A stretch of 64,000 bases of DNA from Cladophialophora immunda (Eukaryota; Ascomycota; Eurotiomycetes; Chaetothyriales; Herpotrichiellaceae), in contig NW_015622543.1 of the NCBI RefSeq assembly GCF_000835495.1, forward strand, positions 3,262,463 through 3,326,462, written 5' to 3'. Made by a program: the position numbers and the translations under genes. The notes under the pieces were generated by a model, which saw nothing but the letters and a program-made list of their open reading frames with translations, was not told the DNA's origin and did no database searches. Shown here one piece after another: positions 44,851 through 55,738 of this stretch; the stretch's first letter is position 1, and every line of letters begins with the position of its first letter.

Positions 44851-47800
44851 TCAGAATCTGCGTCGCCGCCTGCTTGAATTCGCGGTCGGTTGTTTCCTTT
44901 TCCGCCTTTTCTTTACTGAAGGCGCTGTGATCCTATCTTCCAGTGGCTGGTCGTCTACCACGACGGCAGGGAGAATGCTTGTATCTCGCTTCTCGGTCTG
45001 GCATTGTTGGCCTTCCACCACCATTTGAAACAGATCCTGCGTGGCTGACCGAGGTAGCTCCCGAAAAACAGAGAGCAGCACCTCGGCGGCTGTTTCTTCC
45101 ACAGCGGGATTCTCTCTGCCTGGGAGAGTGCAGAACAGATCCGCCCCGAAGAGGATGAAGAGCCTGATCACGTCGACGAACTTGGCCAGGCGTGATGGTT
45201 TCGTGGCCGAGATGTCTCGCACATGGTCCAGCAGTTCGCGCCACGGCGATCGGTGGCCGCGGCTCTCGTTCGGTGACAGACCCTTGTCCAGGAGCAGCTT
45301 TATCATGGCAGAATGCGGACGGACGTCGCGGTCTTCATAGTCGGAGGAATTCGTCTCGCTGGCGATGTCTGCAAGTAGAATGTTCAAAGGAAGTTCCCCA
45401 TTGATGTCAAACCATCTCATATCCTTGACCTGTAAACTCGAGCCTGTGGCGATGCTCAGGAGAAACTCCGTCGATTCGGAGTTGAGAAGCCGCACGGAAG
45501 CGCCGGACATGGACTCCACATACAAAGTCAGCCCTTGGAATACTGCGTGGGTCGCGAGGCTCGACTCCGGACATTGGCAACTCTGTTGGCAGAGTAATAC
45601 GTGCGATGCAGTGAAGTCCGAAGACCAGTGTTGCAGCCTGCGACGCGGAAACATCGCGGTTGCTAGGTCATCAAGGTCCTGAAACAATGCAAGGTCCGGT
45701 TTCCCGCTACTATCCTCTGCCTGCCTTGCAAAAGAGAGTGCAGAATCGATCAGGGCGGCGATGTGCCTCCCCCAGCCATGGAACTTGAGGGTCCGCCTCG
45801 CCAGGGTTAGAAGGCCCCGAGAGCAGGCAGTGTTGGCGTCAAAGTCTGCTTTGGCTGTCCAGTCGATTATCAACCTCCAGTTTTCCGCCTTTTCGAGAAA
45901 TTCTTTTACCGTAAGGTGCAAATATTGTACTTGATCTGGTCGCAGAGGATGATCGATCATTTGCGGACGCACCTGACTGTGCCCGAGGGACTGGACCTCA
46001 ATAAGACCTTTGCACCGAGACTTGAGTCGGTCTGCGACACGCTTGATCCGACTGTCGACAACTTCCACTGGCAATGGGTCCAGGCAGCTGGATGCGGGCG
46101 TGGGAGATTCCGGGTCATCGATGAATGACAAGGCAAGGCTAGATATGGTGCCCTTCATGGAATAGACAACTTGGAGCAGCTTTGAGGCCTGCGTTCTGTA
46201 AAACTGAGGGTTGATACTCTGCAGCATGGTCTTGTAAAGCGCATCTAACTCGGGAGGGAGAGCCATGAGCCGGGCCTCCAGATCGCCGGCGTCGTCGTGG
46301 TTCGTGAGGCCTTCCAGTAATGACTTGACCACTAGATGAACCCAAAGAAACACTCCTGACGACATGGTCACAATCCGGTCGATGAGATTCCCAATCCGCA
46401 GCGGCTCGTTTTGCTTCAACGTTTGGAAGTGACGGTGAGCGGTGAGCTTCTCGCGAACGTACAATTGGATGCAGCCACGGGTCAGGTCCTGCAGCTTCAG
46501 GGATGAACATCCCGCGAATTCGTATTCGATGGCGGCCAGGGGTCGACTTGAGAGGCACAGCTTGACGTTTGGCATTTTCGCGAGCCGGCTGAAAGTGCTG
46601 GCCAATTCGGCGTGGTCACCTTCAAATTCGTCAAGGCCGTCCACGAAAAGACAAATACGCGAGGTCTTCCCCAGGGAGAGTAGGATATTCTCAAGCAGGC
46701 TTATCAGTTCGGATAACCTCCACGGCTTCCACCCTGACCGAAGACGGGCCAGATTGAAGCGGGAGAGCGGCTCAAGCTGATGCCACAGATCTGGCAGCAG
46801 GGTCTTCACGAGCTCGACCTCACACTAGGCGAGTATCTTTCGCAGGAGCGCAGTCAACAACCCTTTCTGAGATCGTTGCATCGGAGAACCCATTGCCCAA
46901 AAGAAGAAGTCTGCTTTGATCAATTTCCGGCAAGTAGTCCATTGATTGAGCGAGTGATTGACCACCTCTTGCTGGAGGAGAAACTTCACCAGAGTTGATT
47001 TGCCAGAAGCTGCCTTGCCGCAGATCCAATACAAGGAATTGTCGCTCCGCGCCCACTGGAGAAAATTATCCCACGGGATGTCTTCATTGTCTTTGTCTTC
47101 CAGGATCCAGCGAAAAGTTTTGGCGTGAGCGTCCGGAATTGCCTCGTACCGATAATCCATGTCGGCATATTCAAAGCTTGACAGGATCGCTGCTTTGAGG
47201 GCGGATTCATTGTTTTGCAACAGATGGTCATCATTGAGGATCCCTCCCAAAGCACCAGAGCCTTTGCCAGAGTTCAAGCTTTGTTGTTCGGACTGGGAAC
47301 TGACAGATGTATTATCATTACGAGAATGGTGATCCATCTGAGCGACGAAAGACTGAACCATTTTGTTACCCATGGTCACAATTTGCTGATTAAGCTTCCT
47401 GTGGCTCTCAGAGACTTCATCTCTGGCCGCCCGTCAGTTCTTCGCTCGTATTCGGACCGCGGGCGTGCGTACCTTAGCGAAACAACGAGGCGAGTTTGGA
47501 GTTCCCCGCGAAATTGCGAGAGACGTCTTGCCATATCATCGACCTCGGCCTTGGAGCAGACTTGCTTGACAGCCTGTCTCAAGCTCTTCCATCTCCGAAA
47601 ACGACCTTGTGCTTTCACGGCGTTTAGTCGTGTCAGCAATTGTTGCGCCAGTTTGGTGGACGCTGCAGCCAGCGTCCGAACAGCTTCATCATCCTCGTTG
47701 GGGCTGGCCGCACCGGAGCTTCGGTCCGGCGCCCTTTCCAGTTTAGTTTGAAGCACCACGAGATCGCTAGTAATGAGCTCAAGGTCATTGTTCTCGCTTA

Positions 47801-47912
47801 GGGAGCCATCGGCGGATTTGTAGATGTGATGTCCCTTGGTGACGATTTTTGCAGCGAAATCTATGAATTGGAGGATGTTCCCAGCCAATCCAACGGCTGC
47901 CATAGCTTCCAT
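44851..47912 (-). pseudogene. STAND/NACHT-type P-loop NTPase gene with one in-frame stop
   Basis: Exons 47912-47473 and 47422-44851 form one frame of 1004 codons broken only by TAG at 46827-46825 (codon 346). The N-terminus MEAMAAVGLAGNILQFIDFAAKIV is the fungal STAND N-terminal helical domain. Walker A is GKAASGKST (282-290). The stop follows KGLLTALLRKILA, inside the conserved NACHT core. The same frame then resumes with CEVELVKTLLPDLWHQ, Walker B LFVDGLDEFEGDH (405-417) and a long C-terminal region ending in a basic tail (KKRRKRKQ, RRRRRF). Such proteins act in self/non-self recognition and programmed cell death in fungi. The allele seen can only make a 345-residue product without Walker B unless the stop is suppressed. 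A CAG to TAG change explains it; no plausible intron removes it without losing conserved sequence. Confidence 0.82.
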
Positions 47913-48610
47913 TTAGTCCAATGGACATTCGGACGCCACAGAACGACGAGCAGCGCCGGTCGAGAGGCTCAATGCCGATAAATAGAAGGGCTTGACCGGT
48001 ATACGGTATACCAACAGCGCAACGACAGGCACCAACAGTCAAGAATATATCCGAGATGGCCCTCGTTTGTTTGAAAAGTGAAAATTCTTTCTGTCCGTGA
48101 GGCTGGGGGGCAGTGTACGTTGCGGCTGTGCTGGGGGCGGTGTATGTTGCGACTTCCGTCCATTCAGCTTTGCTCCTTGTCTTCCATGTTGAAGTGGCAG
48201 AGGCGCGCTCTCCATTTGTTGCTCCATGAGGCACCAGTGAGTACGGGACGAGAGATCTCGATGAGGCTTCACAAGTCTCAAAACTCTCATGCGATCTCAT
48301 ATACGGAGACCTAACTCATCAATAAATAGTGGCGCAATGAGTACCTACACAGTCCCAAGTAGGTCAAAACCGAGGCTGAGCCGAGATTGAGCCGGATCCC
48401 CATAATGCTCAAGTAAAGCGGCAGGATACGGTCCCAAATGGGTGCCAAGGCCAGGCGCTGATTCGCCGGTGAACACCAGGATCTGAATACTGACTGCCCT
48501 GGTCGTTGTCTTCTCAGAAGCCTTTGAGACAATCTCTCGCCAGTAGACCAGATCTCCGAACACTAAACCTCTATTCTGTTCTGTAAGCTCCACGCACAGC
48601 CGGGGCGATT
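47913..48610. other. Intergenic region upstream of the STAND gene
   Basis: About 700 bases. A short imperfect direct repeat (GTGTACGTTGCG / GTGTATGTTGCG) lies near 48112-48157. No gene is supported. Confidence 0.35.
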
Positions 48611-50229
48611 CTAGATCGTGTACATGAATCTCGGGCTTCTATCACCAAGAGCGTCGATTTCAGCGTCACCCATTCCAACGATCTTGTAGTCTTCCTTCCC
48701 TTCTCTGCGTCGCTTGTTGATAAAACCGAGATAAAGCGTCATGAACCCGTAAAAGAAAATGCCAGAAGCCAGCAAAGCGATGTTGACAGCGAAGCCCATA
48801 GTGTAGTGCGGTGCGTCTTTGGTGGGATAGAGCTGCGACAACGTGTCAGCAATGTTTCACTGAGTCTCCTTGGTGGTAAGATTGCCTACAAATGGTGCTA
48901 AAATCCCGGAGCAATTACACACAGAAATTTGAATGGCAGACGCCGTGGTTCGTTTACCATATCTGGGGTTGTTCGAAGGAAGCCATGCCAGTGGGATACC
49001 GACAGCCACGAACAAGCCCAGTGAGATAACAAAGGTAGCAAAGTAGTGGACCGCGGGGCCGACCCGAGCAATGAGCAATCCATAGCCGACAATACTAGTC
49101 GAGGCTGCTGCAATCTGGTAAGGGCCACGAAGTTGGTGAGCGTCGGACAGTCGTGCCACGAGGAGGTAACAGATCGCGCCACAAACGTAAACCGGGACAG
49201 TCAAGGCTTGAGCTTGTGTAGTGGACCACTTTCCAAGACCTGAGGCTTATGCGTCAATAGAGAGCAGAATGAAAAGGCGTATGGACTGACCTTTTATAAT
49301 GGTTGGAAGGAAGATCGAATAGCTGTACAGCATAGCATTGACGCCAAACTGACCAGCTGCAAATCCCCAGACTTTCCAGTCTTTGAATGCAAGGAGAGAG
49401 TCCTTTCGATCGAGCTCCTCATGGAAACCCGGTTGACGTCGCAGTCTGGCAATGAGGAGCTGCCTTTCTTCCTCGTCGAGGCACCATGCAGTGGCTGGGC
49501 TGTCTGGAAGGAGGAAAAAGATGGCGAACCCAAAAAGCACGGTTGGGATGCCTATGATACACTGTCAGGACGCCGAAATGCAGGTACTCACGCACCAACA
49601 ATACCTTCAATGATGAAAACCCAGCGCCAGCCAGATTGCCCGGCAAGACCGTCCATATAGCCGATTCCGTAGGCAAGTAATCCTCCGCAAGCTCCAGCGA
49701 TAGCAGAGCTGACAAAGAGGTAGCCAATGCGAAGTGCAAGCTCAGCCTTAGTGTAGAACATGGTAAGGTATATCGTCAATCCAGGGAATAAACCACCTTC
49801 CACCAAGCCAAGGAGAAGGCGGCAGGCAATGAGACCTCCATAGTTTTGAACGACTCCAGTCAATGTAGAAATGATGCCCCAAGTAATGGTCAGGACGGCG
49901 ATATATCTGGACGGAGTGAAATACTTCAACAAGAGGTTACTGGGAATCTCGACCAGGACATATGTGACGAAAAGTAGGGCAACTGCTGTTTGATACTGTG
50001 TTCCATATAGGTGCAGGTCCCTTTCGAGTCCGTAGAGTCTAGCGTTGCCAATGTTGGTTCTGTCGAGGAAACATAGGAGATACGTCACCATCACCAGAGG
50101 AACGATAACTCGGTCAATCTTGCTGACCAACTGTTTCTCGACGGCATAATTGATCTCAGGCGGTGGGGCCTCTTTTGACCCATATTCGACAAGATCCATA
50201 GTGGTAGCATTTGGCTTTTCAGTTGTCAT
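48611..50229 (-). CDS. MFS transporter of the allantoate permease (Dal5) family, second copy
   Basis: Exons 50229-49596, 49551-49291, 49239-48890 and 48832-48611 give 488 aa. The entry helix region VEKQLVSKIDRVIVPLVMVTYLLCFLDRTNIGNARLYGLERDL is the Dal5/Tna1 hallmark. LVEIPSNLLLKYFTPSRYIA and LGLVEGGLFPGLTIYLTMFYTKAELALRIGYLF follow. The central loop FLLPDSPATAWCLDEEERQLLIARL and the late APFLYPTKDAPHYTMGF (rejoined across the last intron) are also family-typical. The C-tail is basic (NKRRREGKEDYK). The first intron is only 44 nt. It is a plasma-membrane importer of a carboxylate-type nutrient; the substrate is unknown. It is only distantly similar to the copy at 14302. Confidence 0.9.
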
Positions 50230-51780
50230 GTTGGCCGGTCTCCTATGTCTGTTGTGTCAATGTGAGGACGGTCTAAGGCAATGGTGGTCTGGCGCCCAGT
50301 GAGGTGTCAAATTGCTAGTTGAAATTGTCTCTCGAGAAAACCGCAGGTGATGGATTCCTGGGATATTTTGCGTCGTGTAGAGCGACGGTTTCCTGAACGG
50401 AAGGTGAGGACGACACACATTATATAACTGATCCTGGGATTTCGAGTCCCAACGATAAGAGTCAGGTATCCCCATGGTCTACAAACCCCGAACTATCACT
50501 AGTATTGGAGCAGCCTAGGCTCTCCGGAGTTCGGGTCTCGAGGGATGTTCGCCATTTGAGCCGCTGGACACCAGTACCAGCAAGTAAAAGCCAACATCAC
50601 GTCCGCCAATGAGCGTCAACCTTGAAATGCAACTTGTAAATGGACTACTTGGCAAAACTAAGCTTGCCGCAGACCGACAAGCTTACATAGCTGACGCCAG
50701 GGATGTCTGGGACTGCCGACGGTCAACGGGAACGTTGAACCTTGGCGGCTCAAGCAGAGTAGAATCTGCTCGGCGGTCACTTGGGGATCACCCGCGAACG
50801 TGCCGCTTTCAAAACCATCACCACACAACTCGCCCTCCTCTCTCAATCTTCTCGCCTTCTACTCACCGTTCAACCCACCCTTCACGCCGTCCTTATCTAG
50901 CTGGACCCGATTTGCCCTGTAGGTATGTTTGCACGCTAGGCGCAGTGGATGTATATGGCTCATTCCCGGATTTCTAGGATTATGGTTAAGGTTCTACCCT
51001 TCCCTTTTCTCCTGCCGGATGTACCTCGTCCTCTCTAAAAGCTCCCCTTCGAATTATGCTCTTATAGAACATAAAATAGAGTCTGGTCTAGGCTGTCGTG
51101 CCCCGGCCGCTAAATCCCCTCTTTTCAACCCCTCGTTCCTATAAGTGTTCTCTTCTCCATCCGGGACACGGGCGAGAAGAATGTTTCGGGGTTGAGAGGG
51201 GGCGGGGGCAGGGTTCAAAACGGTCCGGGGGTTGGGGAGTCCTTGATATTGCTATCTTGATGCACGGTAAAGTACAAGACGAGAGACAAAGAGCTCGAAA
51301 GATGTATATACCTTTCCAAGTGGAGCATTCTTGATAGCTGAAACCATTCGAATGTAGCAGAAGTGTCTGAAGGAGTCGTATGAGCTTCAGTGGTCGTAAA
51401 CACGCGCTTCGAGGCTCTGTAGAGCCTTGCGCGTCCTTCTGAGATTTTCACAATGACGAGTAGACAATGTCCAGTCATCGGAGAACCTTCGTGATCGGAT
51501 CTCCGAGGTTCGATCCATGGTTGGTACCGTGACATATATACCGAAGTTAATCGAGTCCATAGTGGGCATAAATATATCTCTAAGATAAAAGAAGGATTAC
51601 GATTAGACTCTACGACGCTATATTCTACAAGATCAGTTAGTTGGTTCCGTATTATAGTTAACTAGTTAGCGATTTTAATGCTCAACTTTATCTGTGGCGC
51701 GGGTGCGCTCTCCTCTTCTAGAGGCATTCTATGATCTGTTGTGCTCGCGCTACTGAAAGGTTCTGGTCTGCCATTGCGCT
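50230..51780. other. 1.55-kb gene-free region with a hairpin and AT-rich tract
   Basis: No coding sequence is supported. The stretch around 50860-51200 is pyrimidine-rich on the plus strand, a strong hairpin lies at 51402-51434, and about 51540-51690 is AT-rich with many TA steps. This could be decayed repeat DNA, but no element end or coding remnant can be named. Confidence 0.35.
51402..51434. repeat. Hairpin-forming inverted repeat
   Basis: ACGCGC (51402-51407) and AGGCTC (51412-51417) pair with GAGCCT (51422-51427) and the GCGCGT that ends the element (51429-51434), with a TGTA loop and a small internal bulge. Twelve base pairs in 33 nt. It lies in gene-free DNA; a role as RNA structure or terminator is speculative. 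Confidence 0.45.
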
Positions 51781-52579
51781 CTAGTACTGCTTTTCCAGCT
51801 TCACATTATATGTGGTGGCGCTCTTGATAAACGGCTTGGTCGCCTCGCTGAGTTGACTTCCAACGTTCCCAGCACCTCCCGCGCTGGTGAAGCCCACAAA
51901 CACGATAATCACCTCGGGGTCTTCCCGCGTGGCACCTGCGACAATGAAGTCGTAGCTGCCCTTGTCAATGGTCTGAATGGACTTGTCCAGAGTCTTTGCG
52001 AAGCCGGCCTGTTCTGCTACGGGTATAGTCCAATGTGAGATGCTGTAAAGAGCCGACTGAGGTGTCTTTGCTGAGCCTGTAGGCAGGATCAGATGAGAGC
52101 TACAATTTGTCATCAGCTTCATTGCAATTTCGTTTCAAAGATCTCTCAGATGACCTTACCATGCCCATTTTGCGTCTTCGACATTGATGATCTGCCCAAA
52201 GATAGGCTTCACGGATTCAAAATCTTCGCCTGGTCCCAGAATCAACACCTGAAAGCCTGTCAAATTTGAGGGCGCTCCGCTTACTGGTTGCAAAGACATC
52301 CTTGTCCTCTGCAGAAGTCCAGTCGGCCACGAGGACGGCCTGGCGCTCGTCTCCTTCCTTGGTTCCAAATGAGTTCTGCCTGGCTATCCCGAAAGTGCTG
52401 ATCTTTTGCATCAAGCCGCTGAAGATCTCCTGAAACTTGGGCACATTAGCCAGTCTGTCACAATCCTGCCTTAGGGATGTACATACCTTGGACTCGAGAA
52501 TATCACTTTTGCGAAACGAGCAGATCTCGAGTAGCCGTCCTGGGCCGCTGATAGCAGGGTACTGAATGGGCAATGACAT
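51781..52579 (-). CDS. Small two-repeat alpha/beta-barrel-like (ABM-type) hypothetical protein
   Basis: Exons 52579-52487, 52435-52285, 52229-52160 and 52099-51781 give 210 aa. I do not recognise a named gene. The first half (LLEICSFRKSDI..FQEIFSGLMQKISTFG..AVLVADWTSAEDKDVFATSEDF) looks like an antibiotic-biosynthesis-monooxygenase/dimeric alpha-beta-barrel unit. The second half (SISHWTIP..FAKTLDKSIQTIDKG..EVIIVFVGFTSAGG) looks like a degenerate repeat of the same fold. No signal peptide. The second intron was set at 55 nt because nearer acceptors would leave an impossibly short 28-nt intron; intron 1 (51 nt) is in frame. Function unknown; relatives may bind small aromatic or stress metabolites. 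Model confidence is moderate. Confidence 0.65.
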
Positions 52580-53144
52580 CTTGACTCGAGTGGTTTGTTG
52601 TGAGGCCTAAAATTCTGATATCTATAAACAACAAGGAGGGTCTTGTACACTCAAAAATTCATCCAGAGCACTAAAAGGGACACTATAAGCCACCCAGGAT
52701 AAACTAATCGGCACGGAGATCCAGTACTGCATGTGGAGTCCTGGGCTAGACCCGACGCCTTCCGAGTGTCGGTTCGGTTTCTTTGTGAGCCAGTATTTTG
52801 GGCCAACCGAGGAGCCGCTATCAGCAGCACTTGGGTAGACTCCATAAGCACAGGCTTATCAATGACAGCGTGGCGATGTCACGTCGGCGAAAGCACGTAA
52901 GATCCAAATCTATTTTAATCGAATCTGTCTGTCGGGACACCGAGCGAGGAAGCATAGGAAATGGAGACTTGCACGTTAGAACGAACAGGACTAGCCAGGT
53001 AGATCGATCATTCTTCTACGATTGAAAGCCTTTGCTTCGAGGCGCTCAGTCTACGTGCTCGATATCATGTACCTAAACGACTTCATCCAGCTGGACTTCC
53101 TTCTCCTTTCTCCCGCCGTCGACTACAGTGGCAGGGTTATTGCC
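52580..53144. other. Intergenic region
   Basis: About 565 bases between the ABM-like gene start and the end of the maltose-permease-like gene. Nothing is supported; the long plus-strand frame at 53022-53327 is the shadow of the transporter's last exon. Confidence 0.4.
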
Positions 53145-55208
53145 TCACGGACCTTGTCCAAGAGGAGGCGCGCATTTCTCAACCTGGCACACGACTGCTC
53201 GGTCCGCCTTGCCATGTTCCATGTTCCCGAATTCGGTGTCCCGTTCTCGTTCCACCATAATGGCCTCTTGGAATTTCCGAGGGCTGACCTTGTTATTGTA
53301 CAGATGGTCGAGCTAGTGGACTGTTAGCTGCTTTTCAAGCTTAAGAGAAGGACTGGGAGCAATTACATCGTCGAAACCGAGGCCCTTCGTTTCGGGGACG
53401 AGCAGGTAGAAGGCGATACTCAAAGGTACACCCAGGCCGAAGAAAACAAAGCCGACCTTGGCGCCCAAGTTTCCTGCATCGGGGTTGATCATGTAGGGGC
53501 TGACGAAGCCAATAAGCCATCCACTATTATATGTTAGCTACTGGAAATACGATCCATGCTTTTCGGGAAAGACTTACACTGCACCTTGAGTGAAGCCGAC
53601 CAAGGACATGGTTGCTGGCCTCAATCTTGCGGTTGGCACCTCTGAAGCCAGTGCGAATCCAATCGCACCAACAGTCATCTCGTAGATAATGGCCCAGAGG
53701 AAAATGCTGACAAGGATCGCCCAGATAGCGCCGGCGGCCGAGATGCAGCCCATAATACCCAAAAGCTGTCGCCTCGTCAGTACGAACATGATCATAGTAG
53801 CCAAAGCATGTATTATAGACGCACCAAGTTCGCGAAAGTGCAGCCAAAAATTCCGTAAACGAGAACCTTCCGTCGACCGACGGCCTCAATGACAAAGAAG
53901 GCCGAGATATTTGAGATCAACATTACCACATAGAGTACAAGGTTCGCTGTGAAGTAGTGGGATACGTGGAGAAGCTCCATGAAGTATGTAACGTAACCCA
54001 GGACAAAACCCGCTCCAATAGCTTGCTGGGCGCCGGACATCAAACATGCGGTCATAGTTCGTTTCTGGCATCACAGTCAGCGCATTGTCGGAGAAGGCAA
54101 ATTTGATGGCGTTCGGTGGGCTTACCAAGTTATTGCCCTTGAAACATTGCAGCATGGGAGGGCCACCCTCACCAGCGAGCGCTTGCATCTCGTGTGTGAC
54201 GGTGACCACGTCTTGAATTCTGGCGAGCTCGGCCTCGATCAGCCTCTGGTCGGAGCTGCCATGGATCCGATTGAGCGATTTGCGAGCCTTCTCGGTGTCG
54301 CCTTTTTTGAGGAAGTAGAATGGCGAGTCTGGGAAGAATGGGTAGACGCCCAACAGAATGGCTGTGAATCCGATTCAGCAAATTTTCAATTCGTTCGGAG
54401 TGAGCTCCACCAACCGCAGAAGACGAATTGAAGGAGAATCATGATCTGATAGGACCACTTGTCATCCCTCTTTGCACAGAAATTGGCGGCCAACCTACAT
54501 TTGTCAGTACTTCAAATTCGGGTCGTCTTTGAACAGATACAAACATACGCCAGAATGAACTGCCCGAAGACAATGGAGCCGTTGATGATGCAGAGGAAAG
54601 TTCCGCGAACTTCAGGGCGGCAGACCTCTCCAATGAAGACGGGTGTGACTAGAAAGACGATGCCAAAACCGATGGCTGTAGAAGGCTTAAGTCAGGATCA
54701 TACAGTGTTGACGGCCAGACTCGGGTCTTACAGTTGACCAAACGACCGCCGAGGAATCCTCTCCAGGTCTGCACACCGACCTCGATACCGACGCCCACAG
54801 CGGTAAGGACGGCTCCAATTCCAAGGGTGTGCTTTCTTCCAATCCATTCGAGGAGATATCCAGAAATGATGATTCCGACAATATCACCAACAGTCGAGAC
54901 ACCCGACCAACCAGACTGGATACTGGCTCTGATGAGGTAACCAGAAGCCGTGCCAGGATATGGTATGCCATATTGCTGTTGGAAGGGGGGAAATGCCGTC
55001 AGTGTTCCAGAAAGTCCAAAGTCAAAGCCTGGGAAGATGTCAGCAAGCCAACCCCTCGCCACCAAGAGTGAAGACTCAAGTAGTACTGACCCAGCATCAT
55101 CGACCCGATCGAGGTGAAGATGGCCCAGCAGGCAAAGCGCTTCTGGTTGTTGAGGATTGTCCATTTGATCTGAGGTTGGATCTTCTCCCACTCGATTTGG
55201 GCACCCAT
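53145..55208 (-). CDS. MFS alpha-glucoside/maltose-permease-like sugar transporter
   Basis: Nine exons: 55208-55091, 55028-54732, 54675-54549, 54494-54415, 54361-54126, 54064-53825, 53765-53578, 53523-53367 and 53312-53145, giving 536 aa. The start [60 protein letters not shown] is the classic entry of this subfamily. [15 protein letters not shown] is motif [25 protein letters not shown], then [37 protein letters not shown] and [20 protein letters not shown] complete the sugar-porter set. All eight introns (53-62 nt) fit phase. A disaccharide or sugar proton symporter in the plasma membrane; substrate inferred from family only. Divergent from a Zn2Cys6 factor across 530 bp. Confidence 0.92.
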
Positions 55209-55738
55209 TATGAGGTTGATTGATGGGGTAAATGGTTTTCAACTCAACGGGAAAGCTCATAGGGGAGAAAAACAGCTTGCACTTCGGATGGAGGGCCAGG
55301 AAGCAACTCTTTATATCAAGTGTGGGCTCTGGCTTCCATGCACGAATTTGGCCAATTTGCTCGCCGATCGGATAGCGAACTATACGCACCGCGTTTGGGT
55401 GTGTATAGGCCTGCGTGGTCTTCCAAAAGGAGGCGAAAAGAACCTGGGGGATTCTGGAGAGAATGGGTCTTCTCCAGGTTGCTCCAGTGGGTTTGTTCAA
55501 CTCCAGAAAAGCCAATTCCAGGTCCGTCACTCCTGTCACCCCGCCCAACTAGACCAGAGAAAGATGGCCGTGGCCTGGACTGTTGCACTTCTCCACCCAC
55601 CCCACCCCAGCACCAGCCCAGGTCGGATCAAGCTGTGGTCATGCCGAACCGAAGTTCCGATAAAAAGCCCACCTCGCCCTCTCCAAATCTTCTGTCGTCG
55701 GTGTATTCTACGCTTACTCTGTAGCTCTGGAGAATACT
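55209..55738. promoter_or_regulatory. Divergent promoter, maltose-permease-like gene / Zn2Cys6 factor
   Basis: A 530-bp spacer. No clear inverted CGG operator was found by eye. Confidence 0.45.

Noticed and set aside
46813..46880. A micro-intron removing the TAG in the STAND gene
   Set aside because: Possible GT..AG pairs would also delete the conserved SPMQRSQKGLLTALLRKIL core, so a nonsense change fits better.
51495..51530. tRNA T-arm-like GGTTCGATCC
   Set aside because: No cloverleaf could be built around it.
52257..52284. A 28-nt intron in the ABM-like gene
   Set aside because: Too short for fungal splicing; the next in-phase acceptor gives a normal 55-nt intron.
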